The notes under the pieces were generated by a model, which saw nothing but the letters and a program-made list of their open reading frames with translations, did no database searches and was not told the DNA's origin. Shown here in pieces: positions 40,883-49,809 of a stretch of 54,285 nucleotides of DNA. Position 1 is the first letter of the stretch. Each line of letters opens with the position of its first letter. Position numbers and translations under genes: made by a program. The stretch is taken from contig MLAK01000854.1 of the NCBI GenBank assembly GCA_001839685.1, positions 1 to 54,285 on the forward strand, written 5' to 3'. Source of the stretch: Tritrichomonas foetus. Taxonomy: Eukaryota; Parabasalia; Tritrichomonadida; Tritrichomonadidae.

Positions 40883-42157
40883 TCACAACTTAGGAACTTG
40901 TTTTGGTCCAGAAATAATCATTGGTCCAAACTTAGACATTGCTCCAGTTCCCCTGACTTGGGGCTGGTGAATGCAATTCATCACAAGTTGTCCTCTGTGA
41001 CCATGTCTTGATGCTAAAGAAGATTGTGCTTGTTGTTTAACAGCATTCCCACCGAGTTTTGGTAATTTCTTAAAATCGTTTTGAACTTGTTTATTTGTTT
41101 GATTTGGATTGGATTCTATGAAGTATCGTTTCGGTGGATTTTGAGTCTGGTTTTGGAATTGACCTTGAAAACGAGGAATAACTAATTGAAAAACCTCATG
41201 CTTAAGAGCATCACTCGCACTAATTCGATCTTGTGGACAAAATGTCAACATTTTTTTCAGAATGTCATAAATCATTGGCGAAACATTTGGAAGAATGCTT
41301 TCGAGGTCTTTTGTCGGATTTTTAGTAAATTTAATTTGCTTCAAAATATTGTTGGCTGCATGAATTCGATTTAGATCTGCTTTTGAAGGGACGCCTAACA
41401 AACTATTAATTAACTGAATTTGTTCAAAAGCATTTCTTCCTGGAAAAAGTGGATTTTTTGTCATAATTTCATAAAAAACACATCCTACTGCCCAAATATC
41501 GAGGGATTCAGTATAGTTTCCATGTGTTAGGAGACACTCTGGTGGCCTGTACCATCTTGTTGCTATATATTCAGTTAGAAGTTGGTTATTTTGCCGTGTT
41601 TTGGCAGATCCAAAATCAGCAATTTTTAATTCCAGCGTTTTAAAATTAAGAAGGAGATTCTCGGGTTTTATATCACGGTGAATGATTCCGTATGAATGAA
41701 TGTGCGCTAAACCCGCTAAGATCTGTTTTAATAATGTTACAGAAATTGATGTCGTAGAAGGGCTGGAATTTCCATAAATTCCGGAATTCGCTGTAGTTTG
41801 CTGTTTGCTTGTGATGAAATCGAGCAAATTTCCTTCCATCAAATCCATAACGATTGTCAAACTTTGGTGGCCTGGCTCGTAGATGATGTCGTGTATATCG
41901 ATGACATTCTGGTGAGGTGACATTCGAAGCATGTATCGAATTTCGTCAACGCGTCTGACGGAATCGAGCGTTTTAAATCGATGTTTTAGCATTTTCATTG
42001 CATAGAATTGACGTGTGGGTGTGTGCTGAACTTTGTAAACTGATGAAAAAGAGCCTTCTCCGATTTTGCTTAGAATTTGATACTCGTTAAGAGCATCAAT
42101 TCGAATTCGGCTCATTATTGATGAATTTCCTATTGAAATTTCGACATTTTTTTTCAT
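40883..42157 (-). CDS. MOK/RCK-like CMGC protein kinase
   Basis: 424 residues with a complete kinase domain (about 26-335). The Gly-rich loop is GEGSFSSV (33-40) with Lys55 (AMK). The other motifs are HRD 160-162, DFG 181-183, a TEY activation motif at 195-197 (LLTEYIATRWYRPPE) and the CMGC arginine W-Y-R-P-P-E. TEY with this context is typical of MOK in the RCK family, while MAK/ICK use TDY and MAPKs differ around it. A Ser/Thr-rich insert lies at about 118-140. The tail (340-424) is basic and Gln/Asn-rich. RCK kinases act in cilium or flagellum length control, which fits a flagellate, but that is inference. Full catalytic set is present. Confidence 0.88.
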   Translation of the reverse strand: MKKNVEISIGNSSIMSRIRIDALNEYQILSKIGEGSFSSVYKVQHTPTRQFYAMKMLKHRFKTLDSVRRVDEIRYMLRMSPHQNVIDIHDIIYEPGHQSLTIVMDLMEGNLLDFITSKQQTTANSGIYGNSSPSTTSISVTLLKQILAGLAHIHSYGIIHRDIKPENLLLNFKTLELKIADFGSAKTRQNNQLLTEYIATRWYRPPECLLTHGNYTESLDIWAVGCVFYEIMTKNPLFPGRNAFEQIQLINSLLGVPSKADLNRIHAANNILKQIKFTKNPTKDLESILPNVSPMIYDILKKMLTFCPQDRISASDALKHEVFQLVIPRFQGQFQNQTQNPPKRYFIESNPNQTNKQVQNDFKKLPKLGGNAVKQQAQSSLASRHGHRGQLVMNCIHQPQVRGTGAMSKFGPMIISGPKQVPKL

Positions 42158-43287
42158 TAACTATTGAAAATTCAGAGAAACAAAATTGTTATATTTTGAA
42201 AATTCAGTAATCAGAAAATTAAGAATTGTGAATTTATCTGGTTCTGTAAATTATTTTGTGTGTTTATATGGAAAAATCTCAGAATTTTATCAAAATCGTT
42301 AATGTAACAAAATCATTTATGTAACAACTTTTTGAAAGTAGATATTTTCCCACAAAAATACTATTATCGACATTTGCCTTTCCTCTTTTGCATAGTTATG
42401 TCAATTATAAATGAGTTTCAACTCTAAATATTATAATATCTCTGTATAATGATCAAAGATCTCAAGATAGATGAAAATAGGGGTCACAAGGAAATCAACA
42501 GAAAAAGTTCACGATATTTCTCTTCTCATAAATTTATTTCGAAATGTTTATTTCTGACAAAACACCTTGTTAGAATCACATGAAATCATCATACTTACAC
42601 TGATAAGGTAGTTGTGCTTATAGTTACAATTGATGAAGTTTCCAAGCTAGTTTAAACAGTTTTCAATTAAAAGCACAGAGATGAAACTATTTGACTATTT
42701 CATTGAAAGGGAAAAATGATGACATTTAATCGTTGGTATTTTTGTTGAGTACTTTTTATTTTCTGATCATCGATGTTTACTAACTTTTCCATTTTTTGAT
42801 ATGAAATCTATAACATTTCTACATCTTCATAAGAATTGAGGAGAAGTGAAAATGAAAATAAACATTTACATCCTTTTCATTTATGATGAACATCAAATCC
42901 CAATGATTAAACCAATATTATTCGTGAAACATTGAACGATTCTTTTAAATATTGAATTTCTTCACTCAAATCTAAGAAATTAAGCTGGGGATAGTTCAAT
43001 AGACCATTGAGAAAAGATTATAGAATATTTACATTATTAAAACATGAAAACTTTAATGATTTAGAGAATATTCATAATTTTTTAACTATAATTTTCAAAA
43101 TTTCCACAAAAAATGACCGCGAAAGTGACAACTTCGAGATTTCCCACTTTAGCTAAAGGTCAACATGGAACCTTTTGATAGAACCGAAATAAAACCCAAA
43201 ATGAGAACCCAAATTAAAACCCGTCAAAAAAAGTGCTCATTGGGTGATTGCTTTTTTTTTAGAATCGTCGTTTATATAATAACAAAT
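42158..43287. other. Intergenic spacer, AT-rich
   Basis: 1130 bases between two minus-strand genes. No tRNA, no repeat array and no credible frame. A TGAACGAT motif at about 42932 matches the trichomonad M3 form but is not next to an annotated start. Confidence 0.45.
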
Positions 43288-45021
43288 TTATATATCTTTC
43301 TGTTCCGATGGAGCTTCAAAACGCATGCAATGATCACTCAATGCTTCCAAATTTGCTGCAGCATATTCAAATGGTGGTGATAAGCATTGCTTTGGTGAAA
43401 ATGTGGAAATAAACCATGATAAATAAAAAATGTCAGGCTTTTCATCACAAACTATGGTTCCAAGAAGCAATACAAACATGTCATCAAAGCATATGAGTTG
43501 TTTGGCTTGGTTTTCAAGTTCATCTTTTGTCAAAATTTGTTTCTTGTTCAAACTCTCCAAACTAAGAAAAGAATTCTGGATGTTAATTTCATTCTTGCTA
43601 TCTGCGCCTTTACTTTTATTTTCCTTTTTGTTTTCACAGTTTTTTCCATTTGTTGTTTCATTTCCTTCATTTGATGCTTCATTTCCTTCATTTGATGCTT
43701 CATTTCCTTCATTTGATGCTTCATTTCCTTCATTTTGTGCTTCGTTTCCTTCATTTTGTGCTTCACTCTGGTATATATCTTTCTTTTCTATTGTTTCTTC
43801 ATCATCAGATAGGATTCCACGATTGATTAGTGCTGCTTTATTTATTGCTAGAATTCCTTCATGTACATAAAACAAAGCGTCAATAGGATTTGCCATGAAC
43901 ATACTGTATATGAAATACTGTGAAGCCTTAAGAAAATATTTATTGCGACTAAATACTAATTGAATTGATTCATTTTCAGGTGGTTTTTCTAGTCCAACCA
44001 TTTCCAAAGGAATATCAAATGAATTTGCGTTCATTTTCCCCATATCTTCAAGTTTTTGAAGGCCACTTGGAAGTTTTGGCTTAAATAAAGAAGAATAAAG
44101 TTCATAACATCGATTGAATAAAGTACGAAAGAAAATTAATAAGCAAATTGACATTTCATCTTGAGTCATTTTGTCACGATCAGGCATTAATTGAAAACTT
44201 TTGATTAATAATTGTTTTACAAAATCTTTTGAATGAGTATATGTATTGATATTTTTTAAGACACAATCAACTATTGGCCGAATAGGTGATTTATGACAAA
44301 AGAAGCATTTTGATACTTCAAGTTCATTTTCATCTGGTGTGAAATAAAACATGTCTGGGTTGATTCTTTTCATTCCAGATTTTATTGCATCATTTAGAAA
44401 CAGTTTGAAATCGATTGCCCATTTAGCTCGAGGTAGCTTCTTTGCAACATGTGCCATTCTTTTTTCTAATGGAATTAAATATTTCAAGTTATTTTCATGT
44501 TTTGAAATTGCTGCTTGTAAGTGGAAATCGTAATCATAGAAATCATTTAGATGATAAATTTGATCACATGGAAGAGAATCAGAATCAGAAAATAAACGTA
44601 AAAATTCGTGGGCATCTTTTAATTTGTCATTAAAGAATCCATATTTTTTGGTTGCAATTTGGATTTGGTTTTTCTGAACTCGAAGTCGAACAAATGTCAG
44701 TTTCCTTTGAAAAAGGGAAAAATTGATATCACTGTAGCATAAATATGGAACATCAGCGATTGGAATTTCGGTCAATATTGATAATTCTTTTTCTACAATT
44801 TTGACGTTTTTATTCAGATCACGGATAAACTTTTTGAGTCGCTGCATTTCCTGATCATGAGTTTTCTTCCGTTCGCTGTTGAATTGCTTAATTGTTTTCT
44901 TTAATGAGTTGCAATATGATTCTTGAGTATCAATAACGAGGCATGGGGCTATATCTGTGTGATCAAGCATCCATGCTTCAATTTTTTTCGTTTTTATGGC
45001 TTCGAGATTCGATTTTATCAT
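43288..45021 (-). CDS. VPS9-domain protein (predicted Rab5-type exchange factor)
   Basis: 577 residues. An N-terminal coiled-coil region (about 35-150) is followed by a helical middle (about 160-250). The C-terminal part matches the VPS9 exchange domain: a helical bundle, then ANPIDALFYVHEGI where the family has SPxDKL, then CFDDMFVLLLGTIVCDEKPD with the expected Asp. A later segment has the conserved Tyr (FEYAAANLEAL). A Ser/Asn/Glu-rich insert with a heptapeptide repeat (A-S/Q-NEGNE, five copies, about 420-455) sits between two VPS9 helices. VPS9 proteins load GTP onto Rab5/Rab21-type GTPases on early endosomes. The next gene upstream encodes a Rab-like GTPase. The partner is not shown. Confidence 0.7.
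   Translation of the reverse strand: MIKSNLEAIKTKKIEAWMLDHTDIAPCLVIDTQESYCNSLKKTIKQFNSERKKTHDQEMQRLKKFIRDLNKNVKIVEKELSILTEIPIADVPYLCYSDINFSLFQRKLTFVRLRVQKNQIQIATKKYGFFNDKLKDAHEFLRLFSDSDSLPCDQIYHLNDFYDYDFHLQAAISKHENNLKYLIPLEKRMAHVAKKLPRAKWAIDFKLFLNDAIKSGMKRINPDMFYFTPDENELEVSKCFFCHKSPIRPIVDCVLKNINTYTHSKDFVKQLLIKSFQLMPDRDKMTQDEMSICLLIFFRTLFNRCYELYSSLFKPKLPSGLQKLEDMGKMNANSFDIPLEMVGLEKPPENESIQLVFSRNKYFLKASQYFIYSMFMANPIDALFYVHEGILAINKAALINRGILSDDEETIEKKDIYQSEAQNEGNEAQNEGNEASNEGNEASNEGNEASNEGNETTNGKNCENKKENKSKGADSKNEINIQNSFLSLESLNKKQILTKDELENQAKQLICFDDMFVLLLGTIVCDEKPDIFYLSWFISTFSPKQCLSPPFEYAAANLEALSDHCMRFEAPSEQKDI
43657..43764 (-). repeat. 21-bp coding minisatellite in the VPS9 gene
   Basis: Plus-strand unit TTCATTTCCTTCATTTGATGC, five copies, in frame. 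It encodes NEGNEAS or NEGNEAQ heptapeptides inside the VPS9 domain. Two copies at the right edge carry a one-codon variant. Confidence 0.85.
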
Positions 45022-45376
45022 ATTTCTTTTTCCTAGAAAAAAGTTAAATATTTTGAATATAATTTGAATATAATCATTTAAAAAGTTTGATATAATTGAT
45101 AACTGCGGATGTGGATTTGAATAAACCCTTTAAACTTTTTGTGTAGTTTCCTTTTGAATATTCATTCAATTGATATTTCAATTTTCCTCTCAATTTCTTT
45201 CTCAATGTAGGAATCTCATCCATCGATCTAAGCAGAAAAAAATGATTTATAAATGAAAAAAGCATCAAATATATTTTTGGCCAAACAATAATATATGAAG
45301 AAGTAATTTAATTTGTATATTTTACTTAATTACAATGATGTGGAAATTTGAATAATTAATTTTTGAATGATAGAAT
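45022..45376. other. Intergenic spacer with a short uncertain frame
   Basis: 355 bases between the VPS9 and Rab genes, both minus strand. A 49-codon minus-strand frame starting at an ATG (45223 down to 45074) is Lys-rich and has no recognisable motif. It is out of frame with the VPS9 gene, and I do not call it a gene. Confidence 0.4.
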
Positions 45377-45970
45377 CTAACAACATTTATTAGTGCTCTT
45401 TGTATCATCCTCATTGTGAATATTCAACTCAATTGTGCAAGCAGGTTCAGATGTCAAATTTGAAGAAGAGACTTGATCAGCGATGTTAGCAAATAATTCA
45501 TCGATGCCAGCCATCGTTAAAGCAGATGTTTCAAATAATGTAGCATTAATACTCTTTGAAAACTGTTCAACTTCATTTCTTTCAATTTCAGGCTTGTTTT
45601 CTTCATCTTCATGATTAAAAATATCAGATTTATTTGCCACTACAAAAAATATTTTTGCACCATCAGCTACATTTGTTGCCAAATCATACCAACCTTTCAA
45701 ATCATCAAGTGATGATTTGTCACTGTAAGAACAGACCAAAACTGCAACATGTGAGTTTTTTGCATATAGAGGAACAACTGTTCTATATGTGTCAGATCCA
45801 GCTGTATCCCACAAGTGTAATTCTACTTCACTTCCTTCAATTGGTATAAATATTTTGTGAAATTCTGCACTAATTGATGGACTACATTGCTGAAATGTTT
45901 TGTTCACCATTGAAGCAATGATTGATGTTTTTCCAACGCCTGCGCTCCCTAGAAAAATCACTTTCGCCAT
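45377..45970 (-). CDS. Rab-like small GTPase, catalytic Gln replaced by Ser
   Basis: 197 residues. G1/P-loop is GSAGVGKTS (8-16). Switch I has Ser where Rabs have Thr (SISAEF). G3 is WDTAGSD (54-60), so the catalytic glutamine position is Ser59. G4 is NKSD (113-116) and G5 is ETSA (147-150). The C-terminus ends CC (196-197), a double-geranylgeranylation signal that puts it on membranes. The catalytic Gln drives intrinsic and GAP-stimulated hydrolysis in most Rabs, so this one may stay GTP-bound or use a variant GAP. The gene lies between VPS9 and DENND6-like genes. A TCATAA initiator-like motif lies just before the ATG. Confidence 0.9.
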   Translation of the reverse strand: MAKVIFLGSAGVGKTSIIASMVNKTFQQCSPSISAEFHKIFIPIEGSEVELHLWDTAGSDTYRTVVPLYAKNSHVAVLVCSYSDKSSLDDLKGWYDLATNVADGAKIFFVVANKSDIFNHEDEENKPEIERNEVEQFSKSINATLFETSALTMAGIDELFANIADQVSSSNLTSEPACTIELNIHNEDDTKSTNKCC

Positions 45971-46553
45971 GAATTATGAAAAGTTTTGACATATTTTTGG
46001 GAACTTTTTGAATATATATTTGTCTCTATATGATGCAATTAATTTATTACCTGATCGAACTGTATGAATAAAGTAATCAAAGTTCTTTATTGAATTCACA
46101 CAGCAATCGCAAAAAATTTGAATGTAGTCAAGATCTGAACTGATATTATTTTGATTTTCCATCAAAATTCTTTTTTTTTTTTTTTTCTTTGAGTCTATTA
46201 AAGAAACAAATTGCACGAAATATTGTATTTCAAAAATTCGGAATTAGAATGAGTCATCAACCAAAACTCTAATCACAAATATCAAAGCGATAAAGCGATA
46301 CTGATTCAAAACATAATTCAGAGAAAAATTATACTTTTTGAGAAATTTATATGATAGTTTTTGAAAAGGGTAATAGTTATGAGCTTTTTCATATTTTAAC
46401 CGGTCTTCAAAATTCAAACGAGGTAAAAATTTCAACAATCTGACCGTGAAGATAATATTTGAGATGGATATACAATTATTTTGAATGAATTAATTTTGAA
46501 AGACGATGAATAATTTACATTCAATTTTTTCTGTGCGTTAAAAATCTAGATTT
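45971..46553. other. Divergent intergenic region (Rab / DENND6-like)
   Basis: 583 bases. A minus-strand frame runs through the Rab promoter and stops two codons before the Rab ATG in the same frame. It lacks any recognisable motif, so I do not call it. A run of about 18 A/T lies near 46171-46188. Confidence 0.45.
45974..45979 (-). promoter_or_regulatory. Initiator-like element of the Rab gene
   Basis: TCATAA on the minus strand, with the candidate +1 A at 45977, six bases before the ATG at 45970. Fits TCA(+1)(C/T)(T/A). Confidence 0.4.
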
Positions 46554-47174
46554 ATGTTTGATTTCTCTTTGATTTACCTTGAATTCGATACAACTGTTGG
46601 AGCCAAACTGATGAGGATCAAAGGAAATATCGAATTAACAGATAAAGAAAAGACATTGCTCAAAATTAACGCCTTTCCAGAGAGTGCATCAAATTTGTGT
46701 TCAGAAACACCTCACTTTTTTACTTTTACTATTTATGATTACTTTTGTTATACAATTTACAACAGTATTTTTGATGAAAACTCAATTCGTAACTATCATC
46801 AATTTTCAATTGTAATTATTACCAAATGCAGTTATTTTTCTCTTTATAAGTCACTTTTAATTTCATCAATGTCATTTTATGATCGAAGTGTCAATGAATT
46901 GTTTGATGTTTTATATTCTCTTCTTCAAATATGGAATAAAGGATTAACAAGTATTAAAACAGATTCATTTGAATTGCCATTATTTAATGGCTCGATCAAA
47001 TTCAGTAGAACTGGTAACCTTTTACAATCTCATGTGAATCATGCATTGGATACTAGTGTCAAAATAGGGAATCATCTTAAAAACAATAATAAACAATTTA
47101 ATTATGTCAGCAAATATATTGAAAATCCATATTTTATTGGAAATGATAGCATTTTGGACACTCTTGGAAATTAG
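46554..47174 (+). CDS. DENND6-like protein, N-terminal part before an in-frame TAG
   Basis: 206 residues ending at TAG (47172-47174). The sequence is a DENND6/AFI1-type uDENN start: LEFDTTVGAKL, then LTDKEKTLLKINAFPESASN, the same order as the family's FDLELGQ...LTEKEK...FPDS. The segment around residue 90 (FSIVIITKCSYFSLYKSLL) matches the family strand for the uDENN core. The frame does not end naturally at 47174. The same frame continues directly after the stop with cDENN sequence for 277 more codons, so this is either a gene broken by one nonsense change or a readthrough site. See the part at 47175. No initiator match is obvious upstream. Confidence 0.75.
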   Translation: MFDFSLIYLEFDTTVGAKLMRIKGNIELTDKEKTLLKINAFPESASNLCSETPHFFTFTIYDYFCYTIYNSIFDENSIRNYHQFSIVIITKCSYFSLYKSLLISSMSFYDRSVNELFDVLYSLLQIWNKGLTSIKTDSFELPLFNGSIKFSRTGNLLQSHVNHALDTSVKIGNHLKNNNKQFNYVSKYIENPYFIGNDSILDTLGN

Positions 47175-48008
47175 ATTCTGAATGATAATTCTTTGATTCA
47201 AGATATCTGGGATTCCCTGTTCCAAAACAAACGTATTTTGGTGATTGGATCTACACCTGCAAAGGCATCAAGTGCTGTTTTTTCGATTGCTTCAATGAGT
47301 TATCCACTACTTCAGGCTCATGTTATTCCATACATTTCTATCACTGATCCAAGATTTACTAATTTTATTAAGAAATCACCATATAAAGAAAATGTTTCTA
47401 TGATTGTGGGTGTCTCTAATATTATTGCAGAAGAAATCACAAAAGGATCATTTGATATTGTTTTATATATTGGATTTGAACAGTCAACCATTCAACAATT
47501 TTCTACCAAAAATAATAAGTATCAACATAGAAAAAATAATCAATATTTGAATAATGGCACAAATAATGATTTATGTTCTGATTCAGATTTTATATTAAGA
47601 AATAAACTTTTTTTAAATACAGAAAGATTGAAAAAATCCATTAATGATTCTTTAATCGAAATGGCAAATGAAAATATCATTGATTTATTATATGGGAAAA
47701 TATATGTTCACAAACTGGTTGAATCATTGAAAAAGAACAAAGTTAGCACAAATGCTGATTATGAAGAATTTGCAGAAAAATTAATATATACTCATCTTTT
47801 TTGTAATGAAAGAAAAAGAATATTAACTTCAGAGCTTGCACAAATGAAGTTAATTTTAATTGATCCATCTCAATTAATTGGGAATGAACGGGAACTCAAA
47901 AACATTGGAAAAATATATGCAAGAGCAGCCATAAATGCAGTTAATTCAAGCATTGCCAAAAAGATGAAACTTATTTTAAAGGATATCGTCCTGAAATATA
48001 ATGATTAA
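47175..48008 (+). CDS. DENND6-like protein, C-terminal part after the in-frame TAG
   Basis: 277 codons in the same frame as the preceding part, starting immediately after the TAG. The first ATG is not until 47295, inside the cDENN core. The opening matches the DENND6 cDENN region: WDSLFQNKRILVIGSTPA, like the family's WELVLTGEPLVVMAPSPT, then MSYPLLQAHVIPYISITDP, like the family's PYFTIHD. The rest is helical dDENN-like sequence. No further stop or frameshift occurs up to the final TAA. If it were an independent gene it would lack its first strand, so it is best read as the second half of one gene. DENND6 proteins act on recycling-endosome Rabs. Confidence 0.7.
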   Translation: MLNDNSLIQDIWDSLFQNKRILVIGSTPAKASSAVFSIASMSYPLLQAHVIPYISITDPRFTNFIKKSPYKENVSMIVGVSNIIAEEITKGSFDIVLYIGFEQSTIQQFSTKNNKYQHRKNNQYLNNGTNNDLCSDSDFILRNKLFLNTERLKKSINDSLIEMANENIIDLLYGKIYVHKLVESLKKNKVSTNADYEEFAEKLIYTHLFCNERKRILTSELAQMKLILIDPSQLIGNERELKNIGKIYARAAINAVNSSIAKKMKLILKDIVLKYND

Positions 48009-49809
48009 TCGGGTATTATTATTGGGAAATTGGAAACAATATTCTTATAGAAAGAAATTATACTATGTTATTTATTAAAGTAAATATACTATCATTAATT
48101 TCATCTTTATTTTTCATTCTTTAATTAATAATATTACACATTCCGATTTCCTTATAATCACAGATGAATTAATCTTATAAACGGTTGTGTTTTTATTGGC
48201 CAATACTTTCAAAAAATCATTGCTAATCATCTTCGAAATGGAATCTATGATATATAGACATTAATCAACTGTATGAGTGACTTCGATGAAAACAATGCTT
48301 GAATAATATTAAGAATGAATAAATGTGAGTTCATTGACGTTAAATTTAACGAAATAGGAAAGTTAATCAAAATTGATGATGTTTAAATAGATAAATACAT
48401 GAATTTCGAATGAATTTGCTTTTCTATTTATTTTATGGTGAGTTTACCAATTTATCAACAATTTCTGAAGACATATTTCTAATTTTTTACCATTTATAGA
48501 GACGATTCATATCTAAAGTACAATTTATTTAAATTATTTGGTGAATTAATAACATAATCTTTAGTTTATATTTATCATTAAAACCATTCAACCATAATTC
48601 TTTGGTTTATTCATACTTTGACTTGATCTCATGATGATAGTCCGAACTCTCCCACCAACAAAATTGAATATTAATAATATTGGATTGAATAATAAGCCAG
48701 ACTCCGTTAGATCAAAATCACCAGTAATACTTTAAGTTTAACATATGTGTGTTTATCATTTTCTTTTGAGTAAATATATTTCAACATTATTCATTTTTAT
48801 TTTTATAAATTTTAATAACTGTCAAAATAGCAACAAAATATTCCTTATTGTATTCCTCTAATTATTATAAAATAATATCCAGAAATAGTTGCAATATTTA
48901 TGTTTTTTGATTATGGTCACTTATATACAAATTGATTTTCTGAACAATGGTCTCAATAAATTTTTTCGATGATAATATGAATAATTTTCGATTGCTATTA
49001 TAATCATCATTAGATGTGTATTACAGATTTATTCAGAAAAATTCAATGAATTGAATATCCTCTTTTCAATTTTGAATATATATTGAATCAAATTGTGAGA
49101 TGAAGATTTAGTGGATTTATTTTGAATAAACAACACAATTTTTTTATCACAGAATAAAATCATTCAGATTCACAACTGTAAAAACATTAATTGTGAGTAT
49201 AACTTTCCCCAATTCAATATCATAATAATGTTTATTTCATTAAAAATCGAAAATTAGACATTTTCCGGAATATCACATAAATTTTTGCATTTGTCGTTTT
49301 TGGACTTAGTTCAATCTTTGCTTGTTGAATAAGACTCATATCATGGTTCAATTTAGAATCTAGCAAAATACACCATTTCCCCTGGATTATCAATCAACGA
49401 AATTCATCCAACATTATAAACCCTAAAAACAGCAGAAAATCAAATGCATTAGGCTTTATGGAATATTGATATCATTACAACATGGAGATTTTGTAGTTGA
49501 CTTTTGAGATGAATGGAAGTGTTCAACATATCAACGTTACATCGTTTTGTAATTTTGAATACCTTAGTTCACAATTCTTCTATTCAATTATTCTCACACG
49601 AGATTGATTATTTCTCAAAAATTCTGGGATAATTTCAGAAGAAAGTGATATGTTTTTTCTCAAACATAAAAGCAATGATGTGATTTGAATCTGCTCATTT
49701 TTTGGTGAAGTTTTCAAAATTCAATGCTCTTGAATTTACTATTGAAAGTCAACAGTGAAATAATTTTTTTGTATCTTTTTATTTCACCTCATTCACTTCA
49801 TTTTTTGCA
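48009..49809. other. Long AT-rich intergenic region
   Basis: 1801 bases between two plus-strand genes, the longest gene-free stretch. No coding frame, tRNA box or tandem array is visible. A less AT-rich patch at about 48620-48660 contains ATGATGA but no matching D box. The aspartate aminotransferase initiator is at the right end. Confidence 0.5.
49793..49803 (+). promoter_or_regulatory. Tandem initiator-like elements of the aminotransferase gene
   Basis: TCACTTCATTT holds two overlapping matches to the trichomonad initiator: TCACTT with +1 A at 49795 and TCATTT with +1 A at 49800. They lie 15 and 10 bases before the ATG at 49810. Confidence 0.55.

Noticed and set aside
42670..42685. ACAGAGA, considered as a U6 RNA motif
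   Set aside because: The sequence following it does not match U6, and no stem or Pol III signal accompanies it.
43548..43766. A 72-codon Met/Lys repeat frame on the minus strand
   Set aside because: It is the alternative frame of the VPS9 minisatellite.
45074..45223. A 49-codon Lys-rich minus-strand frame between VPS9 and Rab
   Set aside because: Too short, no motif, out of frame with the VPS9 gene and no intron signal to join it.
45974..46216. An 80-codon minus-strand frame ending just before the Rab start and in its frame
   Set aside because: It has no recognisable motif and overlaps the Rab promoter; the Rab starts normally at its own ATG.
48620..48730. A possible C/D-box small RNA (ATGATGA in a less AT-rich patch)
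   Set aside because: No CTGA D box or closing stem could be found.
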